A stretch of DNA of 64,000 nt, from contig NZ_JPYO01000041.1 in assembly GCF_000757485.1 (NCBI RefSeq), positions 186,001-250,000 of the forward strand, in the 5' to 3' direction. This DNA comes from Achromobacter sp. RTa. GTDB taxonomy: Bacteria > Pseudomonadota > Gammaproteobacteria > Burkholderiales > Burkholderiaceae_B. Numbering within the stretch: position 1 is the first letter of the stretch; the number at the start of each line of letters is the position of its first letter. The position numbers and the translations under genes are program-made. Shown here piece by piece: positions 52,905 to 61,194 of this stretch. The notes under the pieces were generated by a model that was not told the origin of the DNA, searched no databases, and saw only the letters and a list, made by a program, of their open reading frames with translations.

Positions 52905-53669
52905 ATGAATATGGCGCAAGAGGCAATTCTGGTCACGGGCGGGGCGTCGGGCATCGGCCTGGCCGTGGCGCGCGGTCTGCTGGACGCGGGACGCAAGGTG
53001 CTGGTGGCCGATGTTTCGCAGGAGAAACTGGACGAAATCCGGGAAATGGCTCCGGCCGGCCGCCTGGGCTGCGTGCGTCTGGACGTGTCCGACGAGGCGC
53101 AGGTGGTGGACGCGATGGCCCGGCTGGAGCAGGATTTCGGGCCGATATCCGGCCTGGTGAACTCGGCCGGAATCGGCCGCGACGTGCCCTTTCTGGATAC
53201 CGATGCGGCCATGCTGCGGCGCATCCTGGAAGTCAATCTCGTGGGGTCTTTCGTGGTGGCGCGCGAAGCGGCGCGGCGCATGCGCGAGCGGCGGCGCGGG
53301 TCCATCGTCAATATCGCCTCCGTGTCCGGCATACGGGGCAACGCCGGCCGCGCGGCCTACGGCGCGTCCAAGGGGGGCGTGGTGACTCTGACGCGCGTGA
53401 TGGCCGTGGAGCTGGCGGCTTACGGCATCAGGGTGAACGCCGTCGCCCCGGGGCCGATCGAGACGCCGCTGGTGGGGCAGATGCATACGGAGGCGGCCCG
53501 CGCCGCCTGGCGCCAGGTCGTGCCGCAGCACCGTTATGCCACGCCCGAAGAGCTGAACGGAACCATAGGCTGGCTGCTGGACGAAGCTCAATCCAGCTAC
53601 GTGACGGGCCAGGTCATATGCGTGGACGGCGGGTTCACCGCCGCCGGCATGCTGCCCGCCGTGCATTGA
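52905..53669 (+). CDS. short-chain dehydrogenase/reductase
   Basis: 254 residues from the ATG at 52905 with GAGGAGG upstream. TGGASGIGLAVA near residue 11, an acidic strand-2 end (VADVS) suggesting NAD preference, NSAGI, NIASVSG with the Ser, YGASK, and C-terminal YVTGQVICVDGG. Last gene of the IclR-thiolase-ligase run, followed by a clear terminator. Probably a 3-hydroxyacyl-CoA-type dehydrogenase in the same beta-oxidation-like path (inference). Confidence 0.92.
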   Translation: MNMAQEAILVTGGASGIGLAVARGLLDAGRKVLVADVSQEKLDEIREMAPAGRLGCVRLDVSDEAQVVDAMARLEQDFGPISGLVNSAGIGRDVPFLDTDAAMLRRILEVNLVGSFVVAREAARRMRERRRGSIVNIASVSGIRGNAGRAAYGASKGGVVTLTRVMAVELAAYGIRVNAVAPGPIETPLVGQMHTEAARAAWRQVVPQHRYATPEELNGTIGWLLDEAQSSYVTGQVICVDGGFTAAGMLPAVH

Positions 53670-53670
53670 C

Positions 53671-53702
53671 CCGGGCCTGTCGCGCCGACAGGCCCGGATT
53701 TT
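53671..53702 (+). terminator. intrinsic terminator after the SDR gene
   Basis: Perfect 11-base stem CCGGGCCTGTC (53671-53681) with GACAGGCCCGG (53687-53697) around GCGCC, followed directly by ATTTT. It lies just past the SDR stop and separates the TRAP-linked operon from the PPC genes. Confidence 0.85.
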
Positions 53703-53744
53703 CCGATTCCACCCATCGCGCCACAAGCGCACGGAGTCCAGACC

Positions 53745-54326
53745 ATGCGAACCATCACCGTGGATCGTACGTCGCGGGGATCACAGGCATTGCCCCGCCC
53801 TAGAACATTGATACATCCGGGAGCCTTCAACCCGGTGCGCATCCATAGCCGCAGCGCGCGGCAGGGACGCCACTTCCGCCTGTGCTTGCGGCCGGGCGCG
53901 AGCCTGCATGACGCCCTGGTCGGGGCATTGGCCGGCGCCGGCGTCGCCAACGCCTCGATGACCCTGCTGGGCGGCGTGTTCAGCCATCTCGACTATTGCA
54001 CCGCTCCGCCCGATCCCGAGCATCGCCGGGTCGTGGCCTACACCGAGCCGATCTCGGCGGGGCCCGCTTATCTGATCTTTGGCAACGCCACGCTGGGCAA
54101 GGGCGATGGCGGGGGGGCGCTGGTGCATTGCCATGCCGCGTTCTGCAATGAGCAGGGAGAACCGCTGGGCGGCCACATCATTGCGCAAACCTCGATTCTC
54201 GGCCCCTTGCCCGTCCCCGTGCTGGTGACGGCGCTGGACGGGATCGAACTGCGAGCCACCTACGACGCAGAAACCAATCTGCGGCTGCTGCAACCTCATG
54301 GAGCCCAAGACCATGATGCCGCCTGA
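53745..54326 (+). CDS. PPC/DUF296-domain protein, Zn-site type
   Basis: 193 residues with one PPC (plant and prokaryote conserved, COG1661-like) domain. The metal-type motif is kept as VHCHAAFCNEQGEPLGGHII (HxH and GGH, about 127-146), and GVANASMTLLGGVFSHL fits the earlier strand. GGAG eight bases before the ATG supports the start. Bacterial members form trimers; DNA binding is proposed but their roles are poorly known. It overlaps a second PPC gene. The N-terminal 25 residues are outside the domain. Confidence 0.8.
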   Translation: MRTITVDRTSRGSQALPRPRTLIHPGAFNPVRIHSRSARQGRHFRLCLRPGASLHDALVGALAGAGVANASMTLLGGVFSHLDYCTAPPDPEHRRVVAYTEPISAGPAYLIFGNATLGKGDGGGALVHCHAAFCNEQGEPLGGHIIAQTSILGPLPVPVLVTALDGIELRATYDAETNLRLLQPHGAQDHDAA

Positions 54327-54708
54327 AATCGAAACCGGAACCATGGGCCGGGTGGCCTACGCGCGGATCGGTCCCAACGAGGACCTGGTGCAAGGCGTCG
54401 AAAAACTCTGCCTTGCCGAGGGGTTCCGCAACGCCTTCGTCCGGGGGGCGCTGGGCAGTCTCGTCGACGCCTGCCTGTACGCGCGCGACGGGGGCTATCG
54501 CCATCTCAATGGGCCCGCCGTGGAAATCGTAAGCCTGGCGGGCGAGGTCAGGGCGCAGCCGGACGGCTCGCTCGTCGCGTCGCTGTCAGGCGTGGTCGCC
54601 GACCCGCAGGGCCGGATACATGGCGGCCCCTTCGTGCCCGGCGCCAATCCGATCTGCATGACGTTCGAGGTCACGCTGGAGGAGTGGCTGCCCGCCGCCG
54701 GCGATTGA
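54313..54708 (+). CDS. second PPC/DUF296-domain protein, metal motif degenerate
   Basis: 131 residues from the ATG at 54313 (GGAG nine bases upstream); an ATG at 54298 would add five residues. Both overlap the end of the first PPC gene (54326). The fold is recognisable in LVQGVEKLCLAEGFRNAFVRGALGSL and GPAVEIVSLAGEVR. At the HxH and GGH positions it reads LSGVVADPQGRIHGGPF, so the metal ligands are lost. A degenerate partner next to an intact one suggests a hetero-oligomer (inference). Confidence 0.75.
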   Translation: MMPPEIETGTMGRVAYARIGPNEDLVQGVEKLCLAEGFRNAFVRGALGSLVDACLYARDGGYRHLNGPAVEIVSLAGEVRAQPDGSLVASLSGVVADPQGRIHGGPFVPGANPICMTFEVTLEEWLPAAGD

Positions 54709-54785
54709 TCCGCCGGCCGGGGCGCTGCACCGCCCCGGCCGGTCCTCGTGGCCGCGGTTCGCGCGCGTCTCTTGCTCCTGAATTC

Positions 54786-54834
54786 AAAAATCTCGATAAA
54801 AATTATTGACGCCGAGATTTTTGCTGCTTATCGT
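54786..54834 (+). promoter_or_regulatory. promoter with wide inverted repeat before the dioxygenase operon
   Basis: Arms AAAAATCTCG (54786-54795) and CGAGATTTTT (54813-54822) are perfectly complementary, 17 bases apart. TTGACG (54806-54811) and TATCGT (54829-54834), 17 bases apart, form a sigma70-like promoter whose spacer contains the right arm. The leader would be about 55 bases to the GTG at 54896. An operator for a repressor or activator is likely. The same repeat could also fold into a hairpin ending the PPC transcript. Confidence 0.55.
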
Positions 54835-54895
54835 AGAAAAAAAGGCGCTCGGATGACCGGCATGAAGCCGGCGGCGGCGCATCAGGAGACAAGCA

Positions 54896-55759
54896 GTGAT
54901 ACGGCTACACGACATCCGGTACGTCCGGCTGGGCACCCGCGACCTGGAGGGCGCGATCCGCTACGCGACCACCGTGCTGGGGCTTGAACTGGCTCGCAGG
55001 GAACACGGCGCGGCCTATTTCAAGTCCGATTCGCGCGACCATACCCTTTGCTATTTCGAAGGCGACCCCCGGGACCATACCGCCGCGTTCGAGGTGGACT
55101 CCCCCGAAGAGCTGGAACGCGCCGGCGCGGTGCTGGAGCGCAGCGGCTATGCGGTCGTGGCGGGCAAGAGGGAAGAGGCCGAACAGCGCTACGTGCGCGA
55201 CTTTCTCGGTTTCACCGACCCGTCCGGCAACCGCATCGAGCTCGTGCATGCCCCGCAGCACAGCGGCCGCCGCTATTTCCCGGCCCGCGACGCAGGCGTC
55301 ACGGGGTTTTCGCATATCGGCCTGCGCACGCTGGATGCGCGGCGCGACGAAGCTTTCTGGACCGGCCTGCTGTCGGCGCGCGTCAGCGACCGCATCGGCG
55401 AGGCCCCTCTGCTGCGCATCGACGAAGTGCACCACAAGATCGCGCTGTTCCCGTCCGCCTATCCGGGCGTGCAGCACATCAACCACCAGGTGGAAAGCAT
55501 CGACGACATCATGCGCGCCTGGTATCAGCTGCGCGAATGGAACGTGCCGATCCGGTTCGGCCCGGGGCGGCATCCGACCTCCGGCGCGATGTTCCTGTAT
55601 TTCGACGGGCCGGACGGCATGATCTACGAATACTCCACCGGCGTGCGGCTGATCAGCGCCGAAGAGGAAAAGACCTACCGGCCCCGCAGCTTCCCGGCCG
55701 TGCCGTCGTCATTCTGCATGTGGGGCGCCAAGCCCGATATCCCGGAGTTCAAGTCGTGA
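54896..55759 (+). CDS. two-domain VOC extradiol dioxygenase
   Basis: 287 residues starting at a GTG (54896) seven bases after AGGAG. Two vicinal-oxygen-chelate modules (about 1-120 and 135-250), as in type I extradiol dioxygenases that open catechols beside the hydroxyls. Iron ligands fit His140 (GFSHIG), His197 (HINHQV) and Glu245 (MIYEYSTG). The N-terminal module is structural. Coupled to the next gene by a GTGA overlap. With the dehydrogenase at 56475 it suggests meta-cleavage of an aromatic compound; the substrate is unknown. Confidence 0.88.
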   Translation: MIRLHDIRYVRLGTRDLEGAIRYATTVLGLELARREHGAAYFKSDSRDHTLCYFEGDPRDHTAAFEVDSPEELERAGAVLERSGYAVVAGKREEAEQRYVRDFLGFTDPSGNRIELVHAPQHSGRRYFPARDAGVTGFSHIGLRTLDARRDEAFWTGLLSARVSDRIGEAPLLRIDEVHHKIALFPSAYPGVQHINHQVESIDDIMRAWYQLREWNVPIRFGPGRHPTSGAMFLYFDGPDGMIYEYSTGVRLISAEEEKTYRPRSFPAVPSSFCMWGAKPDIPEFKS

Positions 55760-56463
55760 GCGCCGCGCCAAGGCCTGCCGCCGGGCAAGAGGCGCTGGTC
55801 CGCGTGGCGGCGCGCGCCCTGGCCCGCGCCAATCTGGTCCACGCCTACGGCCATTGCAGCAGCCGGATCGACGGCGATCATTTCCTGGTATGCGCGGCCC
55901 GTCCCATGGGCCTGATCGAACCGGGCGAGGCCGGCGCGGTGGTGCCGGTGCATGGCGAGTTGCCCGAAGGCGTGCTGGGAGAGGTCCGCATCCACCAGCA
56001 CATCTACCGGACGCGGCCCGAAGTACGGGGCGTGGTGCGGTCGATGCCGCCCACCGTCATGACCCTGTCCTCGGCGCGCGTGACGCCCAGGCCGCGGCAC
56101 GGGATGGGTTCGTACTTCTCGCCGGCCGTTCCGCTCTGGGACGATCCCCAGCTGGTGCGCAGCGACGCGCAGGCGCGCGGCGTGGCCGAGGCGCTGGGCG
56201 CGGCGCGGGCGGTGGCCATGCGGGGCAACGGCGCGGTGGTGGCGGCCGAGTCGCTCATGCATGCCGTGGTGCTGACCTGGTATCTCGAAGACGCCGCCCG
56301 CATCGAATTGCAATTGCGGTCGGCCGGGCTGGCCGACGGCGCGCCGACGCTGGCGCCCGAAGAGGCGGCCGCGCGCGCCGTGGGCACGGGCCGCATCTAC
56401 GAGCGCATGTGGGAATACCTGACCGCCGGCGACCCTGAAGCGGCGCTGGCCGACCTGTCTTAA
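55756..56463 (+). CDS. class II aldolase/adducin-fold protein lacking zinc ligands
   Basis: 235 residues from a GTG overlapping the dioxygenase stop (55756-55759). Fold signs: ANLVHAYGHCSSRIDG, VRIHQHIYRTRPEVRGVV and the C-terminal helices. The HTH-P zinc motif after the IY-RPEV helix reads VVRSMPPT (Arg95, Met97) and the late HG histidine is Asn158 (RGNGAVV). All three usual zinc ligands are therefore missing. It may be non-catalytic, use another mechanism, or act as a partner protein. Gene order ties it to ring cleavage; function not assigned. Confidence 0.78.
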   Translation: MSAAPRPAAGQEALVRVAARALARANLVHAYGHCSSRIDGDHFLVCAARPMGLIEPGEAGAVVPVHGELPEGVLGEVRIHQHIYRTRPEVRGVVRSMPPTVMTLSSARVTPRPRHGMGSYFSPAVPLWDDPQLVRSDAQARGVAEALGAARAVAMRGNGAVVAAESLMHAVVLTWYLEDAARIELQLRSAGLADGAPTLAPEEAAARAVGTGRIYERMWEYLTAGDPEAALADLS

Positions 56464-56474
56464 CCGAGGACGCA

Positions 56475-57929
56475 ATGAGCGATTTCCGCAATTTCATCAA
56501 CGGCCAGTGGGTCGCCACCGGCAATACGTTCGACAACCGGGATCCGGTCGACAACCGCCTGATCGGCCGCGTGCACGAAGCGGGCGACGCCGAGGTCGAC
56601 GCCGCCGTCCAGGCCGCCAAGGCGGCGCTGCGGGGCCCCTGGGCCAAGCTGAAGACGCAGCAGCGCGTAGAGCTGTTGCACGCGGTGGCCGACGGCATCA
56701 CGCGCCGTTTCGACGATTTCGTCGACGCCGAGATCGCCGACACCGGCAAGCCCTACGATCTGGCCAGCCACCTGGACATTCCACGCGGCGCGGCGAATTT
56801 CAAGATATTCGCGGATCTGATCCGGAATGTCCCGAACGAGAGCTTCGACCTGGAGACGCCGGACAACGGCCATGCCCTGAACTATGGCGTGCGCGTGCCG
56901 CGCGGCGTGATCGGGGTGATCTGCCCCTGGAACCTGCCGCTCTTGCTGATGACCTGGAAGGTGGGGCCTGCGCTGGCCTGCGGCAACACCGTGGTGGTCA
57001 AGCCATCCGAGGACACGCCGGGCACGGCCACGCTGCTGGGCGAGGTGATGAACGAGGTCGGCGTGCCGCCCGGCGTCTACAACGTGGTGCATGGCCGGGG
57101 CCCGGGTTCCGCGGGTGAGAAGCTCACCCGCCATCCGCTGGTCGACGGCATCACCTTCACCGGCGAAACCCGCACGGGCGAGGCCATCATGCAGGCCGCC
57201 GCGGTGGGCGTGCGGCCCGTGTCGTTCGAGTTGGGCGGCAAGAACGCGGGCATCGTGTTCGCCGACGCGGATTTCGACAAGGCGGTGGCGGGCATCGCGC
57301 GCGCCGCGTTCGACAACACCGGACAGGTCTGCCTGGGCACCGAGCGCGTCTACGTGCAGCGGCCGATCTTCGAGCGCTTCGTGGCGGCGCTGGGCGAGCG
57401 GGCGAAGGGTTTCAAGCTGGGCCGCCCCAAGGATCCCGGCGTGAACCTGGGGCCGCTGATTTCGCAGCGCCACCGGGACAAGGTGCTGAGCTATTACTCC
57501 CGAGCCCGCGAAGAGGGCGCCACGGTGGTGGCCGGCGGAGGCGTGCCCGACATGCCGGACGAGCTGGCCGCCGGCGCGTGGGTGCAGCCCACGGTCTGGA
57601 CCGGCCTGCCCGAAACCTCGGCCGTCATCCAGCAGGAAATCTTCGGGCCGTGCTGCCATATCGCTCCCTTCGATACCGAGGAGGAAGCCGTCGCGCTGGC
57701 GAACGCCACGCGCTACGGACTGGCCGCCAGCGTCTGGACCGGCAACGTGGGCACGGCGCACCGGATGGGACAGGCGCTGGAAGTGGGCATCTGCTGGATC
57801 AATTCCTGGTTTCTGCGCGACCTGCGCACGGCATTCGGCGGCGCCAAGCAGTCCGGCATCGGCCGCGAAGGCGGCGTGCATTCGCTGGAGTTCTATACCG
57901 AGCTGCGCAATGTCTGCGTGAAGCTCTGA
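56475..57929 (+). CDS. aldehyde dehydrogenase of the 2-hydroxymuconic-semialdehyde type
   Basis: 484 residues, NAD(P)-dependent ALDH. Catalytic Cys286 in FDNTGQVCLGTERVYV, the motif of XylG/DmpC-type enzymes, general-base Glu252 in FELGGKN, and cofactor segment GVICPWNLPLLL. It would oxidise the ring-cleavage semialdehyde to a dicarboxylate. The rest of a meta pathway (tautomerase, decarboxylase, hydratase, oxo-acid aldolase) is not present here. Spaced 11 bases after the aldolase-fold gene. Confidence 0.88.
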   Translation: MSDFRNFINGQWVATGNTFDNRDPVDNRLIGRVHEAGDAEVDAAVQAAKAALRGPWAKLKTQQRVELLHAVADGITRRFDDFVDAEIADTGKPYDLASHLDIPRGAANFKIFADLIRNVPNESFDLETPDNGHALNYGVRVPRGVIGVICPWNLPLLLMTWKVGPALACGNTVVVKPSEDTPGTATLLGEVMNEVGVPPGVYNVVHGRGPGSAGEKLTRHPLVDGITFTGETRTGEAIMQAAAVGVRPVSFELGGKNAGIVFADADFDKAVAGIARAAFDNTGQVCLGTERVYVQRPIFERFVAALGERAKGFKLGRPKDPGVNLGPLISQRHRDKVLSYYSRAREEGATVVAGGGVPDMPDELAAGAWVQPTVWTGLPETSAVIQQEIFGPCCHIAPFDTEEEAVALANATRYGLAASVWTGNVGTAHRMGQALEVGICWINSWFLRDLRTAFGGAKQSGIGREGGVHSLEFYTELRNVCVKL

Positions 57930-57933
57930 ACCA

Positions 57934-57951
57934 GGGCCTGACGACAGGCCC
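57934..57951 (+). repeat. small hairpin between dehydrogenase and binding-protein genes
   Basis: GGGCCTG (57934-57940) and CAGGCCC (57945-57951) pair perfectly around ACGA, four bases past the dehydrogenase stop. No T-run follows. It may lower read-through into the Liv genes or protect the upstream mRNA, allowing different expression within one operon. Confidence 0.5.
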
Positions 57952-58009
57952 CGATACGGCAGGCGCCGCGCAGAACGGCGCCGCCGCCCATCCCCCAAGG
58001 AGACATAGC

Positions 58010-59185
58010 ATGCAAGCATACGCACGCGGGCTGTCCGCGCTTGCCGCCGCGGCGGCCCTGACGGCGGCAGGCCCTGCAATGGCGGACATCCGCATCGGCT
58101 TTACCGGCGTGCTGTCCGGCCCCCAGGCGGCGCTCGGGCAGGACCAGTACGACGGCCTGATGCTGGGCATCGAGCAACTGGGCGGCAGCCTGGGCGGCCA
58201 GAAGGCCGTGGTGATCCGCGACGACGACCAGCTCAAGCCCGACGTGGGCGCGCAGATCGTGCAGAAGTTCATCGAGAAGGACAAGGTGGACGTGATCGTC
58301 GGGCTGGGCTTCTCCAATGTGCTGATGGCCGAACTGCGGCGCATCAAGGAGTCGGGCGTGGTGGCCCTGTCCACCAATGCGGGCCCCGCGCCGATCGCAG
58401 GCCGCATGTGCCTGCCCAATCTGTTCGTGCTGGGCTGGCAGAACGACAGCATGTCGGAGGCCATGGGCAAGTACGTCAAGGACCAAGGCTACAAGCGGGC
58501 CTACCTCATGTCGTCCAACTACCAGGCCGGCAAGGATAAGCTGGCGGGCTTCAAGCGCTTCTACGGCGCGGCCCCGTCGGACGAGATCTATACCCAGCTG
58601 GGCCAGCTCGACTATTCCGCCGAGATCTCGCGCATGCAGTCGGCCGGGCCCGATGCGCTGTTCGTGTTCTATACCGGCGGGGTGGGCGTGAACTTCGTGC
58701 GCCAGCTGCGCCAGGCCGGCCTGATGGAAAAGCTGCCGTTCTTCTCCGAAAGCCTGATCGACTCCAACACCTTGACGGCGCTGAAGGACCAGGCCGTGGG
58801 CGCGATCTACGGCACGCCCTGGGCAACCACCCTGGACAACCCGCAGAACCGCAAGTTCGTCGACGCCTTCAAGGCCAAGTACGGGCGGCTGCCGTCCGAG
58901 TACGCGGTGGGCGGCTATGACGCGGCGCATCTGCTGGACGCGGCGGTCAGGCAATTGGGCGGCAAGCTGGGCGACAGCAAGGCGCTGGCCGCGGCGGTGA
59001 AGGCCGCCGGCGCCAAGTTTCCCTCGGTCCGCGGCGCGTTCCGCTTCAACACCAACAACATGCCGGTGCAGAACCTGTACGCCTACCAGGTCGTGAAGGA
59101 AGGCGACGGCGTGAACGTGAAGCAGCTGGCCACGGTGTTCACCGACCACCAGGACGCCTACGTGGCGGACTGCCCGCTGAAGTGA
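58010..59185 (+). CDS. branched-chain-amino-acid-type ABC substrate-binding protein
   Basis: 391 residues from the ATG at 58010 (AAGGAGA upstream). Signal peptide about 1-25 (LTAAGPAMA before DIRIGF). Mature start IRIGFTGVLSGPQAALGQDQYDG, then LKPDVGAQIVQKFIEKDKVDVIVG and VALSTNAGPAP. First gene of a full Liv set. Family members near aromatic-degradation genes often bind aromatic acids rather than leucine, which fits the dioxygenase upstream (inference). Confidence 0.9.
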   Translation: MQAYARGLSALAAAAALTAAGPAMADIRIGFTGVLSGPQAALGQDQYDGLMLGIEQLGGSLGGQKAVVIRDDDQLKPDVGAQIVQKFIEKDKVDVIVGLGFSNVLMAELRRIKESGVVALSTNAGPAPIAGRMCLPNLFVLGWQNDSMSEAMGKYVKDQGYKRAYLMSSNYQAGKDKLAGFKRFYGAAPSDEIYTQLGQLDYSAEISRMQSAGPDALFVFYTGGVGVNFVRQLRQAGLMEKLPFFSESLIDSNTLTALKDQAVGAIYGTPWATTLDNPQNRKFVDAFKAKYGRLPSEYAVGGYDAAHLLDAAVRQLGGKLGDSKALAAAVKAAGAKFPSVRGAFRFNTNNMPVQNLYAYQVVKEGDGVNVKQLATVFTDHQDAYVADCPLK

Positions 59186-59213
59186 CGCGCGCGCGGCGCA
59201 AGGGAGATGCCCC

Positions 59214-60134
59214 ATGAACGGATCGTTGCTCTTGTCGCAGCTGCTCAATGGCCTGCAGCTGGGCGCCTTGCTGTTCCTGCTGTCTTCGGGGCTGACCCTG
59301 ATCTTCGGCATCATGAACTTCATCAACCTCGCGCACGGGTCTCTCTACATGATCGGCGCCTTCCTGGGCGCCACGGCCTACAACGCCAGCGGCTCGTTCG
59401 CCTTCGCCATCCTGGCGGCGGTGGCGGGCAGCGGCTTCGTCGGCGTGGTGCTCGAACGGCTGATCGCCCGTCCGCTGTACCGGCATGACCATCTCTACCA
59501 GGTGCTGGCCACCTTCGGCCTGATGATGTTCTTCAACGAACTGGCCTCGGTCATCTGGGGCAGCCGGCCGTACTTCGCGGCCGTGCCCCAGGGGCTGGAC
59601 GGGGCGGTCAGCCTGTTCGGCAGCGACTATCCGGTGTACCGGCTGATGATCATCGGGGTCGGGGCGCTGGTGGCGCTGGGCGCCTGGTTCCTGATCCAGC
59701 GCACGCGCTTCGGCATGCTGATCCGCGCGGGCGCCAGCAATGCCCCCATGGCCAGCGTGCTCGGGGCCAACGTGGATCTGCAGAAGACGCTGCTGTTCCT
59801 GCTGGGGGCGGTGCTGGCCGGCGTGGCGGGCGCCTTGGCGGGGCCGATCCTGTCGGTGCAGTCCGGCATGGGCGAGCCCGTGCTGATCCTGGCGCTGGTG
59901 GTGATCGTGGTGGGCGGCATCGGATCGGTGCGCGGCACCCTGGTGGCCGCGTTGCTGATCGCCATGATCGACACCCTGGGCCGCGCCTTCCTGCCCGACA
60001 TGCTGCGCGCCGTCTTCGACGCCTCGGTCGCCAACGCGGTCGGGCCCGCGCTCGCCTCCATGCTGATCTACGTGCTGATGGCCGTGGTACTGGCGTTCCG
60101 GCCGCAAGGCCTGGTTTTCTCGGCGCGGCGTTGA
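59214..60134 (+). CDS. livH: Liv-type ABC permease LivH
   Basis: 306 residues with about eight hydrophobic segments. Family landmarks: QLLNGLQLGALLFLLSSGLTLIFG at the start, MNFINLAHGSLYMIGAF, the coupling-loop region RTRFGMLIRAGASNAPMASVLG, and VVVGGIGSVRGTLVAALLI near the C-terminus. Starts 28 bases after the binding-protein gene. It forms the pore with LivM. Confidence 0.93.
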   Translation: MNGSLLLSQLLNGLQLGALLFLLSSGLTLIFGIMNFINLAHGSLYMIGAFLGATAYNASGSFAFAILAAVAGSGFVGVVLERLIARPLYRHDHLYQVLATFGLMMFFNELASVIWGSRPYFAAVPQGLDGAVSLFGSDYPVYRLMIIGVGALVALGAWFLIQRTRFGMLIRAGASNAPMASVLGANVDLQKTLLFLLGAVLAGVAGALAGPILSVQSGMGEPVLILALVVIVVGGIGSVRGTLVAALLIAMIDTLGRAFLPDMLRAVFDASVANAVGPALASMLIYVLMAVVLAFRPQGLVFSARR

Positions 60135-60162
60135 TCTGCATCCGCCCAAAGGTCTATTCATC

Positions 60163-61194
60163 ATGCAAGAACACAACAAGCGGCGCTGGGCGCTGCCCCT
60201 GCTGTTCCTGGTCCTGGCCAGCGTGCCGTTCGCCGCGCAGTGGCTGGGCGAACCGTTCTACGTGACGCTGGGCGCGCGCATCCTGATCTACGCGCTGGCC
60301 GCGCTGGCGCTGAACCTGGTGCTGGGCTTCGCCGGGCTGGTGAGCTTCGGCCATGCCATGTTCCTGGGCCTGGGCTGCTACGCGGCGGGCATCCTGAGCT
60401 ACTACGGCTTCGGCAACGGCTGGCTGCAGCTGGCCGTGTGCATCGCGGTGTGCGCGTTGGTGGCGCTGGCGGTGGGCACGGTCTGCCTGCGCACCTCGGG
60501 CATCGGTTTCATCATGATCACGCTGGCATTCGCACAGATGTTCTATTTTCTGGCCGTGAGCCTGCGCGAGTACGGCGGCGACGACGGCCTTAACATCTAC
60601 GAGCCCAGCTCCTTCGGCCTGTTCGACCTGGACGGCAGCCAGCCGGTGTACTGGGCGGCCTGGGGCCTGCTGCTGGTCTCCAGCATCGCGATGCTGCGCC
60701 TGCGCCGTTCGCCCTTCGGCATGATTCTGCGCGCCACGCACGCCAACCCCCGCCGAGTGGACGCCCTGGGCTATTCCGTGTTCGGCGTGCGCCTGACGGC
60801 CTATGTGGCGTCCGGCGTGCTGACCGGCATGGCGGGGTTGCTGCTAGCCAACCTGACGGCCTTCGCTTCGCCCAGCTACATGTCCTGGCCGGTGTCGGGC
60901 GAGCTTATCGTCATGGTGGTGATCGGCGGCCTGGGCAGCGTGCTGGGCCCGATCGTGGGCGCCATCGCGTATCTGCTGATGGAAGAGGGGTTCAAGAGCC
61001 TGACGCAGCACTGGATGCTGCTGATGGGGCCGGCGGTGGTCGCCATCGCCATGGTGGCCAAAGGCGGCTACGGCAATTCCCTGGCCCGGCTGCGGCGCCC
61101 GCCGCCGGGCGCCGCGGAGGCCGCCGCGCCGGGGGTAGAGACCGACACCGACCGCCGTCCGCCGGACGCGTTGGCCAAGGAGGCATCCGCATGA
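60163..61194 (+). CDS. livM: Liv-type ABC permease LivM
   Basis: 343 residues, about ten hydrophobic segments. Landmarks: ALAALALNLVLGFAGLVSFGHAMF, RRSPFGMILRATHANPRRVDALG (coupling loop), and VVIGGLGSVLGPIVGAIAYLL. The last 30 residues are a hydrophilic tail rich in Ala, Pro and acidic residues. Its stop overlaps the LivG start (ATGA, 61191-61194). Confidence 0.93.
   Translation: MQEHNKRRWALPLLFLVLASVPFAAQWLGEPFYVTLGARILIYALAALALNLVLGFAGLVSFGHAMFLGLGCYAAGILSYYGFGNGWLQLAVCIAVCALVALAVGTVCLRTSGIGFIMITLAFAQMFYFLAVSLREYGGDDGLNIYEPSSFGLFDLDGSQPVYWAAWGLLLVSSIAMLRLRRSPFGMILRATHANPRRVDALGYSVFGVRLTAYVASGVLTGMAGLLLANLTAFASPSYMSWPVSGELIVMVVIGGLGSVLGPIVGAIAYLLMEEGFKSLTQHWMLLMGPAVVAIAMVAKGGYGNSLARLRRPPPGAAEAAAPGVETDTDRRPPDALAKEASA

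Noticed and set aside
57578-59185. 535-residue frame for the binding protein
   Set aside because: The first 144 codons are an out-of-frame reading of the aldehyde dehydrogenase gene. The signal peptide and ribosome site place the start at 58010.
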